The notes: generated from the sequence alone by a model not told the origin. Shown: positions 8,009-17,201, counted from the stretch's first letter. The stretch is DNA of 54,979 nucleotides from Verrucomicrobiales bacterium (GCA_013213905.1 JABSSQ010000001.1:1-54979), one strand, 5' to 3'. Made by a program: numbers and translations.

Positions 8009-8608
8009 ATGAAAATTTCTGCGAAGAAGCGCCATGCGGCTGGTTTCAGCATGATTGAGTTGATGACTGTGGTCGCTATTATGGTGATCCTTGCCGGGCT
8101 CCTGATTGCAGCTTTGCCCGGTATACAGTCCAAGATTAATCGGGGTAAAGTCGAGAGATTGATGGCCGAACTCGCGAACGGTTTGTCGAAATATCAGTTG
8201 GATCATGGTGTTTACCCTCAGAATCCTCTGAACGGTGGGGATCGCGACGCGATTGGGCTTGATGGCTCCAGCATTCTATACAAACACCTGTCAGGTGATT
8301 GGGATGAAGATGGTGAAGTTGACTATGATCCTGATACGGATACTGGTGAAAAAGTCTATGTTCCCCGCTTGAGTTTTCGCGAGAATCAAGAATCCAGTGA
8401 CCCTCGGGTGGGGGTTTCAGCGGGTGGGAAATTTGTCATTCTCGATGCCTATGGTAGCGAGATGAGATATTTGGCAGATCCTCCAAATATTGATCCGGAA
8501 AAGCGTGGATCCATCAATCCGACCTACGACTTGTGGTCAATAGTGGATGCAGATCCCACGGCACCCGAAGATCAGGCGCGCCATATCACGAATTGGCAGG
8601 CAAACTAG
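8009..8608 (+). CDS. GspG-like type II pseudopilin / type IV pilin-like protein
   Basis: A 199-residue prepilin. A short basic leader ends in the prepilin-peptidase site GFSMIEL: cleavage after Gly and Glu at +5 of the mature protein. It is followed by a hydrophobic helix of about 20 residues and a soluble domain in which YQLDHGVYPQNP resembles the GspG-type region before the calcium loop. The ATG at 8009 is preferred to an in-frame GTG at 7985 because it gives a normal leader. The protein is longer than a typical GspG (about 140), with an acidic Asp-rich insertion near 95-115. It follows pilC by 85 bp and has its own candidate promoter. The 244 bp after it hold no recognisable gene, only a run of eight G at 8624-8631. 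Confidence 0.85.
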   Translation: MKISAKKRHAAGFSMIELMTVVAIMVILAGLLIAALPGIQSKINRGKVERLMAELANGLSKYQLDHGVYPQNPLNGGDRDAIGLDGSSILYKHLSGDWDEDGEVDYDPDTDTGEKVYVPRLSFRENQESSDPRVGVSAGGKFVILDAYGSEMRYLADPPNIDPEKRGSINPTYDLWSIVDADPTAPEDQARHITNWQAN

Positions 8609-8852
8609 TGGTTCGAGTCTTTTGGGGGGGGCAGGCGTTTGCAGTCATTGCATGGGCTGAAATCCTGGGTCGAATGCCTTTGTTTTTAGCCGCTCCCATC
8701 ATTGGTCGATGTCTTGAACGGGTTCGGTCGTGGTTTCGTTTAGAACCGGCGCTCTTCACCTGCCGCAGGTGTCTCAAGTCGATTTCGCTGGCGCCATCGA
8801 AGGGATGCGCCTACTTTCGCCGCGCTTCCGAATGACGGGAGTCGATATAACT

Positions 8853-9944
8853 ATGGACTTCATCGATTTGAAAGCGCAGCAGGCCCGGATTCGTGGCGAT
8901 ATCGATCGTCGGATTGCCGCAGTCCTCGATCATGGTCTCTACATCATGGGGCCGGAAATCGCTGAGCTGGAAAGTCTTCTCGCTGATTATGTAGGTTCTC
9001 GCCATGCCATTGGAGTCTCATCAGGTACGGACTCTCTTCTCATGGCTCTGATGGCATTTGAGATTGGGCCGGGGGATGAGGTGATAACGGTGCCCTATAC
9101 CTGGATCTCAACAGCCGAAGTGATCGGGCTGGTTGGTGCGACTCCTGTTTTCGTTGATATCGATCCGGTCTCCTGGAACATGGATCCCGAGCTCGTTAAA
9201 GCTGCTATTACGGAAAAAACAAAAGCGATCATGCCAGTCGGTATCTATGGGCAAACCAGCGATATGACGGCGATTAACCGCATCGCAAAGGAGATGGGGG
9301 ACATTCCCGTTATCGAGGATGCAGCACAGAGTTTCGGTGCGACCCATCACGGGAAACGTTCCGGAGGGCTCGGCACGATTGGCAGCACCTCGTTCTTTCC
9401 GTCGAAGCCTTTGGGCGGCTACGGTGACGGTGGCGCAATCTTTACTGACGATGATGAACTGGCAGAGCGGATGCGGTGGATCCGACTGCACGGCCAGGAG
9501 AAGAGGGATCACCATCCTGTGCTTGGAATTAACGGTCGACTTGATTCGATTCAAGCGGCAGTCGTGATAGCGAAGATGGCGATTTTTGATGAAGAGATCG
9601 TCATGCGCCAACAAGTCGCCGAGCGCTATGCTGAGGTGCTCGCTGACGCCGGGGTTGATCTTCCGGAGGTATCTGAAGGTAACACTTCGGTTCACGCCCA
9701 ATATACCATCTTGAGCGAAAATCGGGATGACATTCAGAGGGTGCTATCGGAAGCCGGGATACCCTCCGTGAAGTACTATTCCGTCCCTTTACATCTCCAG
9801 CCTGTCTTCTCGAATCTTGGTCATCAGGATGGCGATTTCCCGGTGACCGAGAGAATCGCTTCACTCGGCTTGAGCCTGCCGATGAGCCCCTACGTGAAAT
9901 CGGAAGATCAGGAGCGTCTTGGGTCCGTGATTTCCGGGTGCTAA
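8853..9944 (+). CDS. DegT/DnrJ/EryC1 sugar aminotransferase, WbpE-like
   Basis: A 363-residue PLP-dependent aminotransferase that would place an amino group on a nucleotide-linked keto-sugar. The N-terminus (FIDLKAQQARIR), EDAAQSFG with the PLP-nitrogen-binding Asp156, and SFFPSKPLGGYGDGG with PLP lysine Lys185 closely match the WbpE group, which makes the C3-amino sugar of UDP-2,3-diamino-uronates. None of the usual partners (WbpA, WbpB, WbpD) is in the window, so the substrate is uncertain; a C3 or C4 keto-hexose is possible. The ATG at 8853 is chosen because the 41 extra codons upstream have no family similarity. The gene stands alone ahead of the regulator that opens the glycan locus. Confidence 0.88.
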   Translation: MDFIDLKAQQARIRGDIDRRIAAVLDHGLYIMGPEIAELESLLADYVGSRHAIGVSSGTDSLLMALMAFEIGPGDEVITVPYTWISTAEVIGLVGATPVFVDIDPVSWNMDPELVKAAITEKTKAIMPVGIYGQTSDMTAINRIAKEMGDIPVIEDAAQSFGATHHGKRSGGLGTIGSTSFFPSKPLGGYGDGGAIFTDDDELAERMRWIRLHGQEKRDHHPVLGINGRLDSIQAAVVIAKMAIFDEEIVMRQQVAERYAEVLADAGVDLPEVSEGNTSVHAQYTILSENRDDIQRVLSEAGIPSVKYYSVPLHLQPVFSNLGHQDGDFPVTERIASLGLSLPMSPYVKSEDQERLGSVISGC

Positions 9945-9956
9945 TCCTTGAGAGGC

Positions 9957-9969
9957 CCTGATTTTCAGG
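9957..9969 (+). terminator. Short hairpin after the WbpE-like gene
   Basis: CCTGA and TCAGG flank a TTT loop 12 nt after the stop codon. There is no immediate T-tract, though the sequence turns T-rich about 10 nt later. It is a weak candidate for a transcript 3' end. Confidence 0.3.
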
Positions 9970-9979
9970 AGGCTGAGGT

Positions 9980-10003
9980 TTTGTTCATTTTTGTTTGAAC
10001 AAA
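9980..10003. promoter_or_regulatory. Inverted repeat, candidate operator upstream of the GbsR-like regulator
   Basis: TTTGTTCA (9980-9987) and TGAACAAA (9996-10003) form a perfect 8-bp inverted repeat with an 8-bp T-rich spacer. The right half lies in a near-palindrome, GTTTG-AA-CAAAC (9993-10004). The site is in the 204-bp gap before the regulator at 10149. Its size and symmetry suit a dimeric winged-helix regulator, so autoregulation is plausible. The rest of the gap holds nothing else recognised. Confidence 0.4.
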
Positions 10004-10148
10004 CTTTAAACGCCCTTTTAGTGCTCCTGGGTCACCTGTTTTGAACGGTTACTCTTCATCTTCGAACTGCTTGGGGGGTGCTTCGGACCGACAATTGGCC
10101 GGGGAACACCAGTGGCGGTAGCTTGCGACAAACGGCCGTCCAAAAGTC

Positions 10149-10655
10149 ATGGGGACAACAACGAAAGAAAGCGCGATTGAGCTGACTCGCCTTGAGGAGG
10201 AGTCGATCGACTATTTTGTGTCTTTTGTTCAGATGTTTGGCCTGCCCAAGTCGATCGGCCAGATATATGGGCTGCTCTTCGTCTCTCCTGAGGCGCTCCC
10301 GATGGATTCTATCCAGACACGATTGGGGATCAGTAAAGGTAGTCTGAGCCAGGGCTTATCTCTCCTCAAAGATCTTGGGGCAGTGACTTCACATTCCCTC
10401 GAAGGAGATCGACGGGAGCACTATCGGGCGGATCTCCAGGTTTCCCGAATTACCAATCACTTTTTTGAGAATCGTCTCGAGCCTCGCCTTCAGAATGGAA
10501 AGAGTCGGCTTTCCTTGATGATGGATTTGATTGATGAATCTCTCGACGGTTTCGATGACTCTGCGGAGGTTAGGACGAGGGTTGCGGCTTTGCAAAAATG
10601 GCATAAGCGGGGGGGGAGCATCATTCCGATGATAGTTAAGTGGTTGAAACGATAA
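10149..10655 (+). CDS. GbsR/MarR-type transcriptional regulator
   Basis: A 168-residue winged-helix DNA-binding protein. Residues 30-95 carry the GbsR-like helix-turn-helix: KSIGQIYGLLF, then a recognition region around GISKGSLSQGLSLLKDLG, then a wing near GDRREHY. The C-terminal half (95-168) is helical and probably dimerises. It opens the glycan operon: fcl starts 18 bp downstream, so it is likely co-transcribed and likely controls the locus. The effector is unknown; choline sensing by Bacillus GbsR should not be assumed. The start is ATG. Confidence 0.85.
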   Translation: MGTTTKESAIELTRLEEESIDYFVSFVQMFGLPKSIGQIYGLLFVSPEALPMDSIQTRLGISKGSLSQGLSLLKDLGAVTSHSLEGDRREHYRADLQVSRITNHFFENRLEPRLQNGKSRLSLMMDLIDESLDGFDDSAEVRTRVAALQKWHKRGGSIIPMIVKWLKR

Positions 10656-10673
10656 CGAGAATCTAAAACTGGA

Positions 10674-11621
10674 ATGATAGTCTCAGATAAAAAGTATTAT
10701 ATAGCCGGACATCGCGGAATGGTGGGTGGTGCCCTTGTCAGGGCCCTTAGGCGAAAGGGCTGTGAAGATATTGTAACGGCGGGAAGTGGCGAGGTTGATC
10801 TTAGGAATCAATCGGCGGCATCTGAGTTTGTTGCAGACCAAAAGCCTGACTGCATGGTGATTGCTGCAGCAAAAGTGGGCGGTATTATTGCGAACAGCAC
10901 TTATCCTGCTGATTTCCTCTACGACAACCTGATGATCGCTTCGAACTTGGTTCATGCGGCGCATGAGAATAAAGTTGAGCGTGTCCTTTTTCTGGGAAGT
11001 TCGTGTATCTATCCTAAGATGGCGGAGCAACCGATCAAGGAGGAGTATCTCCTGACTTCACCTCTTGAGCCTACTAATGAAGCTTACGCGATAGCGAAGA
11101 TTGCGGGCCTCAAACTCTGTGACTTCTATCGTCAACAGTATGGGCGCCTCTATCATTCGGCTATGCCATGCAACCTCTACGGCATTGGTGACAACTATCA
11201 CCCCGAAAACTCTCATGTGATTCCGGGCCTGATTCGTCGCTTTCATGAGGCCAAAGAAGCTGGTGGTGAAAGCGTGACTATCTGGGGGACAGGTTCTCCG
11301 TTGCGCGAATTTCTTTTCGCCGACGATCTTGCTGACGGCTGCCTCCACCTCATGGGGTTGGAGGATCCGCCGTCTCTCGTAAATATCGGAGTGGGATCAG
11401 ATGTCACGATTTTGGAGTTGGCGAAGCTGATCGCAGAAACGGTGGGCTTCGACGGTGAGATCCTGACCGATCCATCCAAGCCCGATGGCACTCCTCGCAA
11501 GCTGATGGATTCCAGCTTGATTCGTTCCCTTGGCTGGGAGCCTCAAACTTCGTTGGAAGAGGGCCTCATGGCCTCTTACGAGGATTTCCTTGATGCCGAG
11601 GAGGAGGTCCGATCGGTCTAG
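10674..11621 (+). CDS. fcl: GDP-L-fucose synthase (GDP-4-keto-6-deoxymannose epimerase/reductase)
   Basis: A 315-residue SDR enzyme that performs the 3,5-epimerisation and NADPH-dependent 4-reduction giving GDP-L-fucose. The NADP-binding loop [11 protein letters not shown] (11-21) is characteristic of this family. The catalytic Ser/Cys region is GSSCIYP (108-114), and the Tyr138/Lys142 pair sits in EAYAIAK. The length is typical. Its substrate is made by the gmd gene at 29891, unusually far away (18 kb), although the two are normally adjacent. The start is ATG. Confidence 0.93.
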   Translation: MIVSDKKYYIAGHRGMVGGALVRALRRKGCEDIVTAGSGEVDLRNQSAASEFVADQKPDCMVIAAAKVGGIIANSTYPADFLYDNLMIASNLVHAAHENKVERVLFLGSSCIYPKMAEQPIKEEYLLTSPLEPTNEAYAIAKIAGLKLCDFYRQQYGRLYHSAMPCNLYGIGDNYHPENSHVIPGLIRRFHEAKEAGGESVTIWGTGSPLREFLFADDLADGCLHLMGLEDPPSLVNIGVGSDVTILELAKLIAETVGFDGEILTDPSKPDGTPRKLMDSSLIRSLGWEPQTSLEEGLMASYEDFLDAEEEVRSV

Positions 11622-11667
11622 GCTGAAGGAGCTGTTTCGTTATCGCTTGGTGTTGATGTAGCAATTC

Positions 11668-12531
11668 ATGGCAGAAGATTCGAAGTTTACCAAAGTGACA
11701 GTCCATTCATCGGGTTCGGCTCTCGCTTCGCCGGCGCGACTGATATTGTCCGTATTTGATGGGGTCTGGTCCTCAAGGGAGTTAATCTGGAGTCTCTTTG
11801 TTCGCGACCTGCGATCTCAGTATCGCCAGAGCATCATGGGCTATGTGTGGCTTTTTGTTCCTCCTGTAGTCACGGCCGCCGTCTGGTTTTTCCTCAATAA
11901 CCAGCGCATCATCCGAGTTGAGACTGACATTCCTTACCCGATTTTTGTGATAGTCGGTACTACGATCTGGGCATCTTTCATCAGCTTTGTTCAGCGACCT
12001 CTCATCGGCTTCCTCGGTGGAAAGCCAGTTTTCACGAAGATCGAGGTTCCCCCGGAAGCCTTCATTTTCAGTTCGATGTTGCGAGCGATTTTTGAAATGG
12101 GATTGAGGGTGTTGATCCTGATTCCCGTGTTCGTTGCTTACAAGTTCCAGGTGCCGCCGACGGCATTTCTTTTTCCGTTAGTGCTTCTTCTGCTGGCGCT
12201 CGTTGGATTGGCGATTGGCACCATGGTAATTCCGATTGGAGGGCTCTACAGTGACGTGCAGAACGGGATTAATTCGTTCATCGGACTTTTCATGTATACC
12301 GTTCCTGTGGTTTTCCCAATTCCTGAGTCTGGAGGCTACCTGGCAACGATCATGAATCACAACCCCTTGACGCCTGTGGTTGCGCTCGCACGGGATGTCC
12401 TAACCACAGGGTCGCTGGAATGGGCTGGCCAAGCGCTGATCACCGGTGGTGTAAGTGCCATTATTCTATTTTTGTCGCTGCTCTTTCTCAGGGTGGCGCT
12501 TCCGCATCTCATCGCCCGTATGGGGATGTAG
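11668..12531 (+). CDS. wzm: ABC-2 type polysaccharide/O-antigen export permease
   Basis: A 287-residue integral membrane protein, the channel half of an ABC exporter for undecaprenyl-linked glycan. It has a cytoplasmic N-terminus with SLFVRDLRSQYRQSIMGYVW just before the first membrane segment, a hallmark of Wzm/KpsM/TagG permeases, and about six transmembrane helices (near 57-77, 92-112, 128-158, 165-188, 203-222 and 257-278). The matching ATPase (wzt, 24827) lies 12 kb downstream rather than next to it. The start is ATG. Confidence 0.9.
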   Translation: MAEDSKFTKVTVHSSGSALASPARLILSVFDGVWSSRELIWSLFVRDLRSQYRQSIMGYVWLFVPPVVTAAVWFFLNNQRIIRVETDIPYPIFVIVGTTIWASFISFVQRPLIGFLGGKPVFTKIEVPPEAFIFSSMLRAIFEMGLRVLILIPVFVAYKFQVPPTAFLFPLVLLLLALVGLAIGTMVIPIGGLYSDVQNGINSFIGLFMYTVPVVFPIPESGGYLATIMNHNPLTPVVALARDVLTTGSLEWAGQALITGGVSAIILFLSLLFLRVALPHLIARMGM

Positions 12532-12551
12532 TTGAATTGAAAGATTAAATC

Positions 12552-13550
12552 ATGAAGCAGCTATTGATCACCGGGGGGACCGGGTCGTTTGGAAGAGCGT
12601 TCGTTGAGCGTCTGCTCAGGGAATACCCGGGGCTCGAAAGAATTATTATCTTCTCTCGCGATGAGTTGAAGCAGTTTGAGATGTCCCAGGTGTTCTCGCC
12701 GCAGGAATATCCCGCTCTCCGCTACTTCCTCGGAGACGTGAGGGATGCCGACCGCCTTCGGCGTGCTCTGCAGGGAATTGATACGGTTGTTCACGCTGCC
12801 GCGCTGAAGCAGGTGCCTGCAGCTGAGTACAATCCCATGGAGTTTATTAAGACAAACGTCATGGGGGCTCAGAATATTGTCGAAGCCTGTATCGATGCCG
12901 GGGTTGAGCGGGTTGTGGCACTGTCGACTGACAAGGCCTGTGCTCCCGTGAATCTTTACGGCGCGACAAAGCTTTGCTCGGACAAGATTTTTGTCGCAGC
13001 CAACAATTATGCCGGTGGAATTGATGCCCGGTTCTCAGTGGTGCGATATGGCAATGTGATGGGCTCGCGGGGTTCAGTGATTCCATTCTTTATCCAGAAA
13101 AAGGAGAGTGGTTCTCTTCCCATCACTGATTCTGAAATGACACGTTTTAACATCACATTGAACGAAGGCGTAGATCTGGTAATCAAGGCATTGGAGCATT
13201 CTGAGGGAGGCGAGATTTTCGTTCCCAAGATCCCATCTTATCGCATCCTCGATGTGGCAGAAGCTATCGGCCCGGAATGTGAGAAGCCAGTCGTAGGGAT
13301 CCGTCCCGGGGAAAAGATCCATGAGGAAATGATCACTGATGCGGATGCTCCGATGACCGTGGATATGGGCGACCGCTATGCGATTTTGCCAAGTGCCAAT
13401 GAGCGGTTAACTGAAAAGTATCTTGGCGAGCTCGGCTGCGTTATGGTCCCTGAAGGATTTCGATATAATTCCGGCACGAATGAAGAGTTCTTAACGGTTG
13501 AAGAAATTCGCAGTCTTATTGAGGAAAACGTGAAGGATAAGACTTCCTGA
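12552..13550 (+). CDS. pseB: UDP-N-acetylglucosamine 4,6-dehydratase (inverting), PseB
   Basis: A 332-residue SDR enzyme for the first step of CMP-pseudaminic acid synthesis, converting UDP-GlcNAc to UDP-2-acetamido-2,6-dideoxy-L-arabino-hexos-4-ulose. It has the Rossmann loop GGTGSFG (8-14), the catalytic STDK segment (125-128), Tyr136 and Lys140 (YGATK), and the soluble short form without the membrane domain seen in WbpM/CapD. The start is ATG, 20 bp after wzm. It heads a tight pseB-pseC-pseF-pseG run. Confidence 0.94.
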   Translation: MKQLLITGGTGSFGRAFVERLLREYPGLERIIIFSRDELKQFEMSQVFSPQEYPALRYFLGDVRDADRLRRALQGIDTVVHAAALKQVPAAEYNPMEFIKTNVMGAQNIVEACIDAGVERVVALSTDKACAPVNLYGATKLCSDKIFVAANNYAGGIDARFSVVRYGNVMGSRGSVIPFFIQKKESGSLPITDSEMTRFNITLNEGVDLVIKALEHSEGGEIFVPKIPSYRILDVAEAIGPECEKPVVGIRPGEKIHEEMITDADAPMTVDMGDRYAILPSANERLTEKYLGELGCVMVPEGFRYNSGTNEEFLTVEEIRSLIEENVKDKTS

Positions 13551-13558
13551 TAAGAGTT

Positions 13559-14737
13559 ATGATTCCTTACGGGAAGCAGAGTATTTCAGAGGAAGACGTC
13601 GAGGCCGTGGCTGAGGTGCTTCGGTCAGATTATCTGACTTGTGGTCCTCGCGTTGAGGCCTTCGAAAATGCCTTTGCTGAAATGTGCGGAGCGGAGTTTG
13701 CTGTCGCATGCTCGAATGGCACTGCCGCCCTGCATCTTGCTATGCTTGCGACAGGGGTTGGCGAGGGAGACAGGGTGATTACCACTCCGATCACCTTTCT
13801 TGCCTCTGCCAATGCTGGAAGATATGTCGGTGCCGAAGTGGACTTCTGTGACATCGAGCCTGAGACCGCCACACTGGGGGCGGCGTTCCTGGAGGATTCC
13901 TGGAGAGATGAAACAAACGCGGTTGTTGGAGTCGACTATGCCGGGCACCCTGCAGATTTCGAAGCGATTTCAAAAGTCGCCAGCGAACGCGGAGCTGTCG
14001 TAATCGAGGATGCTTGCCATGCAGTTGGGGGGCGCTGGAAGAAGGCGGATGAAGAGTATCGGGTTGGATCGCTGCCCTGGGTTGATGCAGCAACGTTCAG
14101 TTTTCACCCGGTGAAAACGTTGACGACAGGTGAAGGGGGAATGGTGACCACTAATAACCCCGAGATTGCTGAGCGGGCACGATTGCTGCGAAGTCACGGA
14201 ATGGTTCGTAAACCCGACAAGTTTCAGTTATTTGGCACTTCGGGGGCATTGAGCGAAGTCGGAGACTGGGCCTACGAAATGCAGGAGCTGGGATTCAATT
14301 ATCGCCTAACGGATCTTCAGTGTGCCTTAGGGATTTCCCAGCTGAAACGGTTGCCTGAATTTATAGAGCGCCGGCAACAAGTTGTTTCAAAATACAATGA
14401 AGCATTCGCGGAATTGGAGTTGCTGAAGACGCCTTCGATTGGTCCATGGATTGGTGATGAGAATGAATTGAGTTGGCATCTATATCCGGTGCGGGTTGAT
14501 TTTAAATCCTTGGGGAAGTCCAAGAAGCAGTTTGCTGCGGAACTCAGGGAAAAGGGGATTGGCAGTCAGGTGCACTACATTCCTGTCTCTGAGCAGCCTT
14601 ACTATCGATCCGAGGGTGTCCATTTTCCAAATGCGAACTCATTTTATGACTCCGTGATTAGCCTGCCTCTTTTCCCTTCAATGACGGATAGTGACAGTTC
14701 GTTAGTCTGCGAAGCAGTATCGGATCTTTTGAATTAG
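13559..14737 (+). CDS. pseC: UDP-4-amino-4,6-dideoxy-N-acetyl-beta-L-altrosamine transaminase, PseC
   Basis: A 392-residue PLP aminotransferase for step two of pseudaminic acid synthesis. It starts IPYGKQSISEEDV, typical of PseC. The PLP-binding Asp151 lies in EDACHAVG and the Schiff-base Lys186 in SFHPVK, followed by TTGEGGM. It lies 8 bp after pseB and 2 bp before pseF, consistent with one transcript. The start is ATG. Confidence 0.94.
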   Translation: MIPYGKQSISEEDVEAVAEVLRSDYLTCGPRVEAFENAFAEMCGAEFAVACSNGTAALHLAMLATGVGEGDRVITTPITFLASANAGRYVGAEVDFCDIEPETATLGAAFLEDSWRDETNAVVGVDYAGHPADFEAISKVASERGAVVIEDACHAVGGRWKKADEEYRVGSLPWVDAATFSFHPVKTLTTGEGGMVTTNNPEIAERARLLRSHGMVRKPDKFQLFGTSGALSEVGDWAYEMQELGFNYRLTDLQCALGISQLKRLPEFIERRQQVVSKYNEAFAELELLKTPSIGPWIGDENELSWHLYPVRVDFKSLGKSKKQFAAELREKGIGSQVHYIPVSEQPYYRSEGVHFPNANSFYDSVISLPLFPSMTDSDSSLVCEAVSDLLN

Positions 14738-14739
14738 AG

Positions 14740-15444
14740 ATGTCATGCGTCTGCATCATTCCTGCTCGAGGTGGCAGTAAAAGAATCAGGAATAAGAATA
14801 TCCGATCTTTTTCCGGTCGGCCGATCATTGAGTGGTCGATAGAGGCAGCGCTTGAAGCGGACCTGTTTGCCAGAGTGGTAGTTTCGACCGACAGCGAAGA
14901 AATTGCAAAGGTAGCGAGGGGTGTCGGTGCTGAAGTTCCTTTCTTCCGTCCTGCAGAATTGTCCGATGATTACACCGGGACGATTCCGGTAGTGAAGCAT
15001 GGCATCGAGGAGTTGGAAAAGACCGGGGAAGCCATCTCTTCGGTATGTTGTCTCTATGCGACGGCTCCTTTTGTGACTGCTGAGCGACTCGCTGAGGCTA
15101 AGGGAATGCTGGACGATGACCCCGAAACCCAGTTTGTGTTCCCTGTGAGTTCATTTCCTTCTCCCATCTTCAGGGGAGTTGAACTCGATCCGGAAGGTCG
15201 GGTTTCGATGATCTGGCCGGAGAAGGAACAGGTTAGGTCGCAGGATCTACCTGATGTTTATCATGATTCGGGTCAATTCTATTGGGGGCTGCGAGATGCC
15301 TTCGTTAGTCAGTTGAGTGTTTTCTCTCCTCACTCCAAGGGAATGGTGATTCCACGGAAAGAAGTTCAGGATATCGACACCGAGGAAGACTGGTTGAGTG
15401 CCGAGGCCCTTTTCAACGTGTTGAAGCTGAACGAAGCCAAATGA
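14740..15444 (+). CDS. pseF: CMP-pseudaminic acid synthetase (cytidylyltransferase), PseF
   Basis: A 234-residue cytidylyltransferase that activates pseudaminic acid with CTP. It has the CTP-binding loop IPARGGSKRIRNKN (7-20), the FSGRPIIEWSI segment, and VYHDSGQFYWG, typical of PseF rather than NeuA. Its last four bases (ATGA) overlap the start of pseG. It is one of three CMP-sugar synthetases in this locus, with those at 26121 and 36149. Confidence 0.92.
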   Translation: MSCVCIIPARGGSKRIRNKNIRSFSGRPIIEWSIEAALEADLFARVVVSTDSEEIAKVARGVGAEVPFFRPAELSDDYTGTIPVVKHGIEELEKTGEAISSVCCLYATAPFVTAERLAEAKGMLDDDPETQFVFPVSSFPSPIFRGVELDPEGRVSMIWPEKEQVRSQDLPDVYHDSGQFYWGLRDAFVSQLSVFSPHSKGMVIPRKEVQDIDTEEDWLSAEALFNVLKLNEAK

Positions 15445-16472
15445 AGGCGGTATTTCGAGTTGATGCATCGAAAGAAATGGGAGCGGGGCATGTCATGAGA
15501 ACCCTGGCCCTGGGGCAGGAGCTTCTCAGTAGAGGGTATGCCGTCATCTATCTCATGGCCAGTATCCCTGAATGGGCCGAGAATCGACTCCGCTCAGAGG
15601 GGATAGGTTGCGAACTAGTCGGGGGCGAAGAGTGCGGCGGGCTCCGGGACGCGTCTCGCACTCTAAAGTTCTGTCAGGATTTTGAGGCTGATTGGCTCGT
15701 TGTTGACGGGTACCATTTTTCCGATGGATTCCGCTCCACTGTTCAGGCCAGCGAATATCGCGTCTTACTGTTCGATGATCATGGTGGCGATCGTTTGCTG
15801 CCGGCAGCGGTGGTGCTCAATCAGAATGCCTATGCAGATGAGAGACTTTATCGAGAGACTTCCGGTTATAGTGTTCTCCTTGCAGGGATAGATTACTGCC
15901 TGATTCGAAATGAGTTTTTTGAGCAGCGAAAGTTACCAACGAACGTTGGGGAATCTGAAGTGCGTTACCTGGTCACGGTAGGAGGTACGGATCCCAAGAG
16001 AGCGAGTGAAAGAATTCTTGGTGAGATCCTCGAGATCCAAGAAAGGAAGGCATCGGTTAAAGTGATATCTAACGACCGTAGTTTTCTGGCAAGTATGGAA
16101 CGGGAAGCTGTTCCGGGGCAGCATAAGGTGGAATTAATTGAGAGCGCCCAGAATATGGCGGAATGCCTGGCTTGGGCTGACTTTGTTTTTACTGCTGCGG
16201 GAAGTACGATTTGGGAATGTGCCTTTATGAACGTTCCCGTCGCCTACGTGTTGTCTGCGGATAACCAGGAATTGAATCACCAGTATCTGCAACGTATCGA
16301 AGGTGGTGTTTTTCTGGGTGATATCAGGCAATCCCTGACTGAGGAGTTTTCTGAGGCTGTTCGTTACTTGGTTAACGAATTCGATGGTGCCGCGAAATGT
16401 AATCTTCCTGAGGTTGGCGGGAAAGGCAGAGCATCGGTGGTTGATGTGATGGAAGCGACTTTGGCCTCCTAA
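15441..16472 (+). CDS. pseG: UDP-2,4-diacetamido-2,4,6-trideoxy-beta-L-altropyranose hydrolase, PseG
   Basis: A 343-residue GT-B-fold hydrolase that releases UDP from the 2,4-diacetamido sugar. The start KAVFRVDASKEMGAGHVMRTLAL includes the GxGHxxR motif of the MurG/PseG fold, and FTAAGSTIWECAFMNVPV in the C-terminal half is the nucleotide-binding region. The start overlaps pseF by 4 nt (ATGA). PseG normally acts after acetylation by PseH, but no PseH-like acetyltransferase is present here; some PseG proteins carry a fused acetyltransferase, and this one is too short for that. Confidence 0.92.
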   Translation: MKAVFRVDASKEMGAGHVMRTLALGQELLSRGYAVIYLMASIPEWAENRLRSEGIGCELVGGEECGGLRDASRTLKFCQDFEADWLVVDGYHFSDGFRSTVQASEYRVLLFDDHGGDRLLPAAVVLNQNAYADERLYRETSGYSVLLAGIDYCLIRNEFFEQRKLPTNVGESEVRYLVTVGGTDPKRASERILGEILEIQERKASVKVISNDRSFLASMEREAVPGQHKVELIESAQNMAECLAWADFVFTAAGSTIWECAFMNVPVAYVLSADNQELNHQYLQRIEGGVFLGDIRQSLTEEFSEAVRYLVNEFDGAAKCNLPEVGGKGRASVVDVMEATLAS

Positions 16473-16481
16473 TTTGAGCGA

Positions 16482-17201
16482 ATGCGAGCCGCGATTCTAA
16501 GTGATATCCATGGGAACTTTGCAGCTCTGGAAGCCGTATTGCGAGCTGCTCGCGAGGCGAGTGTCGAGGTTATCATTAACGCAGGTGATTGCGTGGGGTA
16601 TTACTATCACCCTCATCAAGTTTATCGAAAATTGAAGAGCCTCGGGGCAATATCTATCCGCGGAAACCACGAGGATATGTTGAGGGACTGGGTCGAAGAC
16701 CGCGAGGGCGTTCGCGAGCGAATCAGAGGGAAATACGGGAGCGGGCTTGAGGTTGCCGCAGAAGAGTTTTCGCCTGAAGAGATGAACGAGATCTTCCAAA
16801 TGCCGGAGGAGCGAACCTTATCGCTCGATGGTTCCACTGTTCATGTCTGTCATGGTGCTCCGTGGGACCCCGGTGGTTACGTGTATCCAGACGCACCCGA
16901 TGAATTCAAATCGCGAATTGCCCGTGAAGTGCCCGAAGGTTTGGTTGTGATGGGGCATACCCATTACCCAATCCATTGGGATTTAGGGAAGGTAGTTGCT
17001 GTAAATCCGGGTTCGGTTGGGCAACCGAGGGACCGAAAGCCGGGAGCGTGCTGGGCGCTTTTCGATTCGAATAACGACGCCCTGGAGTTGCGGCGGGAAT
17101 CCTACGACTACGAAAGTGTGATCAGGGAATGTGAGCAACGGGATCCGGGATTGCCTTTCCTCGGCGAAGTTCTGAGGCGTAGAAAGGAGGCGGTCGAGTG
17201 A
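16482..17201 (+). CDS. Calcineurin-like metallophosphoesterase (YfcE/MJ0936-like)
   Basis: A 239-residue metal-dependent phosphoesterase with the full motif set: SDIHGN (7-12), GDCVGY (35-40), GNHED (61-65), CHGAPWD in the middle, GHTHYP, and the family-typical NPGSVGQPRD. It is cytosolic, with no signal peptide. Its place between pseG and pseI, with a 9-bp gap before it and a 4-bp overlap after it, suggests a role in making or modifying the pseudaminic acid. Possible roles are removing a phosphate from an intermediate or cleaving a nucleotide by-product. The family is broad and the substrate cannot be read from the sequence. Confidence 0.82.
   Translation: MRAAILSDIHGNFAALEAVLRAAREASVEVIINAGDCVGYYYHPHQVYRKLKSLGAISIRGNHEDMLRDWVEDREGVRERIRGKYGSGLEVAAEEFSPEEMNEIFQMPEERTLSLDGSTVHVCHGAPWDPGGYVYPDAPDEFKSRIAREVPEGLVVMGHTHYPIHWDLGKVVAVNPGSVGQPRDRKPGACWALFDSNNDALELRRESYDYESVIRECEQRDPGLPFLGEVLRRRKEAVE
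17183..17190 (+). promoter_or_regulatory. Shine-Dalgarno of the ATP-grasp gene
   Basis: AAAGGAGG lies 7 nt before the GTG at 17198, inside the end of the phosphoesterase gene. It supports the GTG start and coupled translation. Such clear ribosome-binding sites are rare in this window. Confidence 0.75.
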
